A stretch of DNA of 10,492 nucleotides from RGIG2707 sp045600065 (GTDB lineage Bacteria; Bacillota; Clostridia; Peptostreptococcales; Anaerovoracaceae). This document shows positions 6,761-10,492 of the stretch, piece after piece. A program made the translations under genes and the position numbers. The notes under the pieces were generated by a model. That model was not told where the DNA came from and made no database searches. It saw only the letters and a list, made by a program, of their open reading frames with translations. The stretch is taken from positions 1 through 10,492 of the forward strand of contig JAZRXE010000017.1 in assembly GCA_045600065.1 (NCBI GenBank), given 5' to 3'. Position 1 is the first letter of the stretch; every line of letters starts with the position of its first letter.

Positions 6761-6883
6761 TACATAAATTAAACAAATTTTATTGCAAATATACAATAAT
6801 AGTTTGTGTAAAGCATATTTGTAGTGATCACACACAAATACAAGGCAAAAGTCTGTTAAAAGGTGAACCTCTCAGCCAAAAAG

Positions 6884-7459
6884 CTATTTGCCCCAGACCG
6901 GAGGACGCCAGTCGCTTTCTTCCTTAACCGGGGGCTGGGGCTTGTAATCTCCCAGCTCGAATTCTATGTTTCTGATCACTATGGGAACTACAGGCTCGTG
7001 GACCTCGATCTTGCTTTCATCCAGCTTTACAAGCCTGGTCTCACACTTTTCCCATTCGAGCACATGCTCCCAGCCCCCGACCACGACGCCGAAGCCCGGA
7101 TACTTGCCGTCAAGCCTTTCCAGGCCGCCCAGGGCAAAGAAGAATTCGCCGCCGGCAATGCCGTGGGGAAGATAACCGCCCATTGCAACCACACCGGGCA
7201 CCACCTTGAGCCCGTTGGGATAGCCGTTTTCTCTGGTCTCGGCCTTGATAAGATACTTGCACCATTCCTTGTTCATGGCCCTGTAGCTGACGTCCACCAC
7301 ATAGCCCGGGACTATGCGCTGAATGGCAAAGCCGTCGTAGGCACCCTTACGGGCCAGATCTATAAAGCTGTTTACGGTATTGGGAGCCTGATCGGGATAA
7401 AGCTCGACCACCAGCCGCTGACCGTTTTCCATGTTTATTATTGCGCGAGGTCTGTTCAT
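6884..7459 (-). CDS. divergent cyclophilin-type peptidyl-prolyl cis-trans isomerase
   Basis: This 191-residue protein would catalyse cis-trans isomerisation of Xaa-Pro bonds. The cyclophilin pattern is visible: VVELYPDQAPNTVNSFIDLA (17-36), then YDGFAIQRIVPGYVV, GGEFFFALGGLERLDGKYPGFGVVVGGWEHV in short stretches. The catalytic Arg of the usual FHRV motif is kept (Arg48) but Phe-His have become Ile-Gln, and the usual QGGD segment reads DVSY, so activity may be altered or lost. No signal peptide is seen, so it is cytoplasmic. The ATG at 7459 has AAGGAG 10 nt upstream; a longer frame from 7558 has no ribosome site and reads through the promoter, so I reject it. It is a single-gene unit ahead of the liv leader, without a clear terminator of its own. 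Confidence 0.82.
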   Translation of the reverse strand: MNRPRAIINMENGQRLVVELYPDQAPNTVNSFIDLARKGAYDGFAIQRIVPGYVVDVSYRAMNKEWCKYLIKAETRENGYPNGLKVVPGVVAMGGYLPHGIAGGEFFFALGGLERLDGKYPGFGVVVGGWEHVLEWEKCETRLVKLDESKIEVHEPVVPIVIRNIEFELGDYKPQPPVKEESDWRPPVWGK

Positions 7460-7487
7460 AGTTCTTCTTCTCCTTAAAAGTGATATA

Positions 7488-7516
7488 AGTATACCCCAAA
7501 ACCACGGAGGCTTCAA
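7488..7516 (-). promoter_or_regulatory. probable promoter of the cyclophilin gene
   Basis: Minus-strand TTGAAG (7511-7516) and TATACT (7488-7493) are separated by 17 nt. They lie about 30-60 nt before the ATG at 7459, with the AAGGAG site in between. Sequence match only. Confidence 0.55.
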
Positions 7517-7677
7517 GACATAGCCGCGGCAGGCCTTCAGACAGCGTAGGCGCTTCAATATTCGTATTTTGACTGAGGGACACGAAATGTGTTTTCGCGG
7601 AGCAGGAAGCGCTTATGGCAGAGCTGCCTGCGGCTCAAAAGGCAATACATCCGAAATGTTCCGTGTGCTGTTTGCCG

Positions 7678-7706
7678 TTCAACAACGGGGGATAATGTGA
7701 TACAAT
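7678..7706 (+). promoter_or_regulatory. probable extended -10 promoter of the EamA gene
   Basis: TACAAT (7701-7706) is preceded by TG-A (7698-7700), an extended -10. A weak -35 (TTCAAC, 7678-7683) lies 17 nt upstream. The predicted start, near 7713, leaves a leader of about 37 nt before the ATG at 7750. The stretch 7517-7677, between this and the cyclophilin promoter, shows no gene to me. Confidence 0.5.
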
Positions 7707-7749
7707 GCTCTCTGCGTCCCGGGTTATATTGCGGGACAAAGGAGTAAAA

Positions 7750-8625
7750 ATGTCAGACAAAAGCAGATCAGAAACTCGCAGCACCGCAGGCTTTATCACA
7801 GCCATGCTCATATTCGGCACTATAGGCATATTCAGAAGGTATCTGCCGGTGTCTTCGCCCCTGCTGGCCTTCTGGAGAGGCATTTCGGGAGCCCTGTTTC
7901 TGGCGCTTACAGCCCTTTTCAGAGGAAAAAAGCTGCTTAAAGGCATGGATAGCCACAGCATGCTCTGCTATGCAGGCCTGGGGGCGCTGATAGGTCTCAA
8001 CTGGATGATGCTTTTCGAGGCGTATAATTATACAAGCGTTGCCACCGCCACGCTGTGCTACTATATGCAGCCTGCCGTTATCATACTTGCTTCTCCGGCG
8101 GTGTTCGGAGAAAAGCTCACGAGCCGTAAGCTGATATGCGCCGCTGTATCCTTTCTGGGCATGGCACTGGTATCCGGGATCCCGGAAAGCGGGCTTCCGG
8201 GCCCTGCCGAAGCAAGGGGCATTCTCTGCGGTCTGGGGGCAGCCCTGCTGTACGCATTTGTCGTGATACTCAACAAAAAGCTTCCACCTGCCGACGCCTA
8301 CGACAAGACCGTGATACAGCTGTTTTCCGCAGCTCTGATACTGGTGCCCTATCTGCTTGCCGGGGAGGATATGTCCGGAGTAAGCTCCGAGCCGCTGTTT
8401 ATATGCATGATGCTGATCGTGGGCTTTGTACACACAGGTCTGGCCTATGTTCTTTATTTCGGCAGCATGGAGGGCATGAGCGCCCAGTCCATAGCCCTGC
8501 TGGGCTACCTTGACCCGGTCACAGCCCTTATACTGTCAGCGCTAATCCTTAAGGAGGCCATGAGTCCTTCAGCCGTTCTCGGAGCAGTGATGATACTCAG
8601 CGCGGCGCTCATCAGCGAAAAGTAA
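7750..8625 (+). CDS. EamA/DMT superfamily transporter (10 TM)
   Basis: This 291-residue inner-membrane protein has about ten hydrophobic helices in two halves, the duplicated EamA layout. The first half contains SPLLAFWRGISGALFLALTA and SVATATLCYYMQPAVIILAS, the second QSIALLGYLDPVTALILSAL and LKEAMSPSAVLGAVMILSAA; these match the conserved ends of EamA repeats. Family members export or import amino acids, nucleotide-sugar-like metabolites or drugs; the substrate cannot be told from sequence. I start at 7750, where AAAGGAG sits 5 nt before the ATG; an in-frame ATG at 7705 falls inside the -10 box and has no ribosome site. It is transcribed alone, convergent with the lipoprotein gene. Its TAA overlaps the first bases of the terminator. 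Confidence 0.9.
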   Translation: MSDKSRSETRSTAGFITAMLIFGTIGIFRRYLPVSSPLLAFWRGISGALFLALTALFRGKKLLKGMDSHSMLCYAGLGALIGLNWMMLFEAYNYTSVATATLCYYMQPAVIILASPAVFGEKLTSRKLICAAVSFLGMALVSGIPESGLPGPAEARGILCGLGAALLYAFVVILNKKLPPADAYDKTVIQLFSAALILVPYLLAGEDMSGVSSEPLFICMMLIVGFVHTGLAYVLYFGSMEGMSAQSIALLGYLDPVTALILSALILKEAMSPSAVLGAVMILSAALISEK

Positions 8626-9165
8626 AAAGACAGAAGACAGGGGACGGTTCTCTGTCTTTTTAAGAACCAGGCCCTCCACATCCGGCAAGGTCTGGACATC
8701 ACCGCAGTAATAGCTTATTAGATCGTCGAAATCCGCGCCGTAAAGAGCGGTACTTTCCGGATCCTCGCAATAGTCTATGCGGATGAAGCCCTCGTCTGTT
8801 CCGTCCATATTGAGCAGGTAAATGTACGGATAAACGGTATTCTCTTCTGCTGCATAGACCTTTATATTGGAGCTTTCCGCAAGCAGACTGCCCTCTGCCA
8901 GAGCCTCCGCCTCGGAGGCGTCTGTTATGCTTGCCTTATATCTGTCCATGTTGTTCAGAGTCATGTAAACTCCGTCGCCTGTGGATGTAAACTTGGGTGC
9001 CCGTGACAGCGCCCCGGAATTCTGCCATTCTATCGTTATATCCGTGCCGTCCTTCAGGCTGCACTTCACGGAGTCGCTGCGCCCTCCGCAGGCGGCGGAA
9101 AGCGTCAGCAGCACGGCAAGCGCCGCAGCTGCTATGGCTTTGAATATTCCTGTTATGAGTTTCAT
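8569..9165 (-). CDS. small lipoprotein of unknown function
   Basis: I do not recognise the family. The 198 residues begin with a lipoprotein signal, MKLITGIFKAIAAAALAVLL then TLSAAC, with Cys26 as the lipidation site. AGGAG lies 6 nt before the ATG at 9165, which I prefer to an upstream TTG at 9180. The mature part reads as beta-strand-rich, with CSLKDGTDITIEWQNSG and DGVYMTLNNMDRYKASITD, followed by an acidic segment ending YYCGDVQTLPDVEGLVLK. The last 30 or so residues (KTENRPLSSVF onward) are encoded by the terminator hairpin and by the antisense strand of the EamA gene's 3' end. The original stop has therefore probably been lost, and the useful protein may end near residue 165. The outer-face location is inferred from the lipobox. 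Confidence 0.75.
   Translation of the reverse strand: MKLITGIFKAIAAAALAVLLTLSAACGGRSDSVKCSLKDGTDITIEWQNSGALSRAPKFTSTGDGVYMTLNNMDRYKASITDASEAEALAEGSLLAESSNIKVYAAEENTVYPYIYLLNMDGTDEGFIRIDYCEDPESTALYGADFDDLISYYCGDVQTLPDVEGLVLKKTENRPLSSVFLLFADERRAEYHHCSENG
8624..8661. terminator. shared bidirectional terminator containing a REP-like hairpin
   Basis: An 11-bp perfect stem (AAAAAGACAGA 8624-8634 with TCTGTCTTTTT 8651-8661) encloses a 16-nt loop that includes GGGGACGGTTC. It serves the convergent EamA gene (plus) and lipoprotein gene (minus), with U-runs on both strands. The GGGGACGGTTCTCTGTC core resembles a palindromic element I recall as common in clostridial intergenic regions, so it may be an inserted repeat. 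Confidence 0.8.
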
Positions 9166-9307
9166 CTTTTTCTCCTGCAATAATACTTGTATTCTGAGGC
9201 TTTACGAACAGTATTCCGCATATCGGAATGCATTTTTACGCCGGGCCGAGCTCTGTATTTCGTCCGGCAGGGCCTCTGACTAAGGGCATGAGGCCTGTTG
9301 GCTTAAG

Positions 9308-9724
9308 TCAAATAAGTATCCCGTTGGTCATATCTATCTCGTGCTGAATTATCTGAGCAGTAAAGCCGGAAAAGCTTTCCGTGCGCTTTTTTAAGTCCGC
9401 ATCCTGAAAGCTGACAGTGATCTTCTGAAACCTCTTCGCAGCCCTCTCACCAGGCAGGGACAGACAGCCCTCCATGGCATCGTAGGGCTGACTCTTCTTG
9501 ATTATTGCAGGGTTGAACATCAGCATGGTGTTTCCGGTCTCCTGATTCACAAATATTATTATCCGCTTGCTCACGCCTATCATATTGGCGGCCATGCCCA
9601 CGCATTCATCCCTGTGGGCGGCCAGCGTCTGTATAAGATCCAGGGCGGCGGGGATATCCTGAGGACCTGCGTCAGCGCTCTTTTTTGCCAGAAAAACAGG
9701 ATCTTTTACTATTGCTCTTATCAT
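9308..9724 (-). CDS. peptide-deformylase-like protein with altered active site
   Basis: Peptide deformylases remove the formyl group from the first Met of new proteins using a metal held by one Cys and two His. The 138-residue sequence has the three family motifs in order: CVGMAANMIGV (41-51, motif 1), MEGCLSLPGE (84-93, with metal-ligand Cys87) and QHEIDMTNGILI (127-138). Compared with the canonical GLAAPQ and HEIDH, motif 1 has Met48 where the catalytic Gln should be, and the second metal-binding His is Met132; His128 and Glu129 remain. It is short for a deformylase but not obviously truncated. A GGAAAG ribosome site precedes the ATG. It is either an atypical clostridial subfamily or an inactive paralogue. 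A GGCCTC/GAGGCC hairpin (9271-9295) follows, without a U-tract. Confidence 0.85.
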   Translation of the reverse strand: MIRAIVKDPVFLAKKSADAGPQDIPAALDLIQTLAAHRDECVGMAANMIGVSKRIIIFVNQETGNTMLMFNPAIIKKSQPYDAMEGCLSLPGERAAKRFQKITVSFQDADLKKRTESFSGFTAQIIQHEIDMTNGILI

Positions 9725-9892
9725 ACAGGTTTCTTTCCGTTAGGTACTTGTTCAAAAATCAATGTGCTTCAATTATTCTGAAAGCATTGCTATGGCCCGG
9801 GGCTGAACATCTGCCATTCAGATATGAGTCGGCCGCTGCAGCCCTTTATGCGGCACAGCCCGCGACCGCCGGTTCGCACGGACATCAGTATT
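9725..9892 (-). other. long 5' leader of the deformylase-like gene; no gene recognised
   Basis: About 165 nt separate the predicted start near 9887 from the ATG at 9724. The leader holds short hairpin-forming segments (for example TCTG/CAGA around 9819-9831) but no terminator. A 31-codon frame could start at the ATG 9883-9885, almost at the predicted start site and without a ribosome site; I do not call it. Confidence 0.3.
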
Positions 9893-9922
9893 ATTATAAG
9901 CTTCGCGAAGTACTTACTGCAA
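9893..9922 (-). promoter_or_regulatory. probable promoter with palindrome in the spacer
   Basis: On the minus strand TTGCAG (9917-9922) and a perfect TATAAT (9893-9898) are 18 nt apart. The spacer contains the 10-bp perfect palindrome CTTCGCGAAG (9901-9910), a possible repressor or activator site. The next gene downstream is the deformylase-like gene. Confidence 0.6.
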
Positions 9923-9973
9923 ATCTTTTTCCGGTAATACTCAGGGGCTCTCCGGTTTTCCCGGCAAGCACAT

Positions 9974-10002
9974 AAATACCCCTCCCAAAGACCGGGAGGG
10001 GT
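9974..10002 (-). terminator. probable terminator of the DUF1576-like gene
   Basis: A perfect 9-bp GC-rich stem (ACCCCTCCC 9978-9986 with GGGAGGGGT 9994-10002) has a 7-nt loop. On the minus strand it is followed by ATTTATG, a weak U-tract. It lies 100 nt after the stop of the gene at 10103. A smaller CCGGG/CCCGG hairpin sits between them near 10051-10067. Confidence 0.6.
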
Positions 10003-10102
10003 TCAGCATTGATCTGAATCTAAAGTCTTATTGTTTAAAGATGCAGCAGCCGGGGCAGAAACCCGGAGGGCAGATACTCACGCCGCGCGATATTCCTGAG
10101 GT

Positions 10103-10492
10103 TTACTGCTTGTCCTTTTTTACAGGCAGCAGGCCCATCTTCTCTGCCGGCTTAAAATAGTACTCGCACAGGGGCACCAGCACCAGGCAGACCAGAGTGC
10201 AGGTAAAGCCACCGTTGTAAAGCAGGAAGCCGCCGTGGGTCAGGCCTACTGTGGAAGCCATCATAGAATGGCAAATTCCGGAGATAACGCCCGCAACAGC
10301 ACCGAAGCTTCCCACAAAGGGAACCAGGCCTGCGGCAAAGCATACGCCTATGACCATGCCCTGGGTGCTCATGCTGAAGCTGCAGAATGAGGATGCAGCT
10401 GCATAGCCAAGCATTATGGGCAGTATGTTCAGAGGATGCGAGCAGGCGCCTGCGGTTGCCATAAAGCAGATCAGGCAGCCGAAGGTGGCTCC
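10103..10492 (-). CDS. probable DUF1576 membrane protein, C-terminal part (5' end outside window)
   Basis: The frame is open to the window edge, so 129 C-terminal residues are visible; the ATG at 10462 is probably internal because the preceding codons (GATFGCLICF) fit the same membrane segment. Several hydrophobic helices are separated by HPLNILPIMLGYAA, then STVGLTHGGFLLYNGGFTC and a last helix before a basic tail (KPAEKMGLLPVKKDKQ). The HPLNILP and HGG-LYN-GF motifs are what I recall from DUF1576, a family of integral membrane proteins of unknown function in Firmicutes. A related multi-spanning transporter family cannot be excluded. Confidence 0.65.
   Translation of the reverse strand, partial: GATFGCLICFMATAGACSHPLNILPIMLGYAAASSFCSFSMSTQGMVIGVCFAAGLVPFVGSFGAVAGVISGICHSMMASTVGLTHGGFLLYNGGFTCTLVCLVLVPLCEYYFKPAEKMGLLPVKKDKQ

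Noticed and set aside
6692..6835. 48-residue N-terminal extension of the leader peptide from an upstream ATG
   Set aside because: Most of it lies upstream of, or inside, the TTGACA-N17-TATGAT promoter, and the ATG at 6691 has its own ribosome site.
6803..6838. TTTGTGT/ACACAAA inverted repeat upstream of the liv promoter
   Set aside because: Seven base pairs with a long loop in an AT-rich stretch can easily occur by chance.
7460..7558. N-terminal extension of the cyclophilin (33 residues)
   Set aside because: It reads through the promoter, has an Arg run unlike the family and no ribosome site; the ATG at 7459 has AAGGAG.

Overview
The window looks like part of a chromosome from a Firmicute, most likely a gut or rumen clostridium of the Ruminococcus/Oscillospiraceae type. 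Reasons: strong AGGAG-type ribosome sites, a complete LivKHMGF transporter, a clostridial-type deformylase-like protein and a probable DUF1576 membrane protein. By eye the core is moderately GC-rich, while the first 0.9 kb is clearly AT-rich. The genus is inference.

Layout. Bases 1-849 hold the 3' part of an AT-rich DUF3732-type SMC-like ATPase gene, followed by a bidirectional terminator. A tRNA-Ala(CGC) gene lies at 978-1053 on the minus strand with its 3' end facing that gene, the usual geometry when an accessory element has inserted at a tRNA 3' end. Bases 1174-1596 carry five 39-bp palindromic repeats at an exact 96-bp period. No gene in the window explains them.

Bases 1671-6760 form one minus-strand unit for branched-chain amino acid uptake: promoter, leader, then livK-livH-livM-livG-livF and a terminator. 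LivK is the lipoprotein that binds the ligand outside the membrane, LivH and LivM are the permeases, and LivG and LivF are the ATPases. The most notable feature is upstream of livK. A consensus-like promoter, with a 9-bp dyad over its -10 and spacer, drives a leader encoding a 40-residue peptide of which 24 residues are Leu, Val or Ile. The leader ends in an intrinsic terminator just before livK, and a 12-nt segment starting at the leader stop codon can pair with that terminator. This is the layout of a ribosome-mediated transcription attenuator that senses charged Leu/Val/Ile tRNA, here placed on a transport operon.

Bases 6884-10492 hold ordinary housekeeping or accessory genes: a divergent cyclophilin-type prolyl isomerase (minus), an EamA/DMT exporter (plus), a small lipoprotein of unknown function (minus, its tail reading through a shared terminator hairpin), a peptide-deformylase-like protein lacking two canonical active-site residues (minus), and the 3' end of a probable DUF1576 membrane protein (minus, cut by the window edge).
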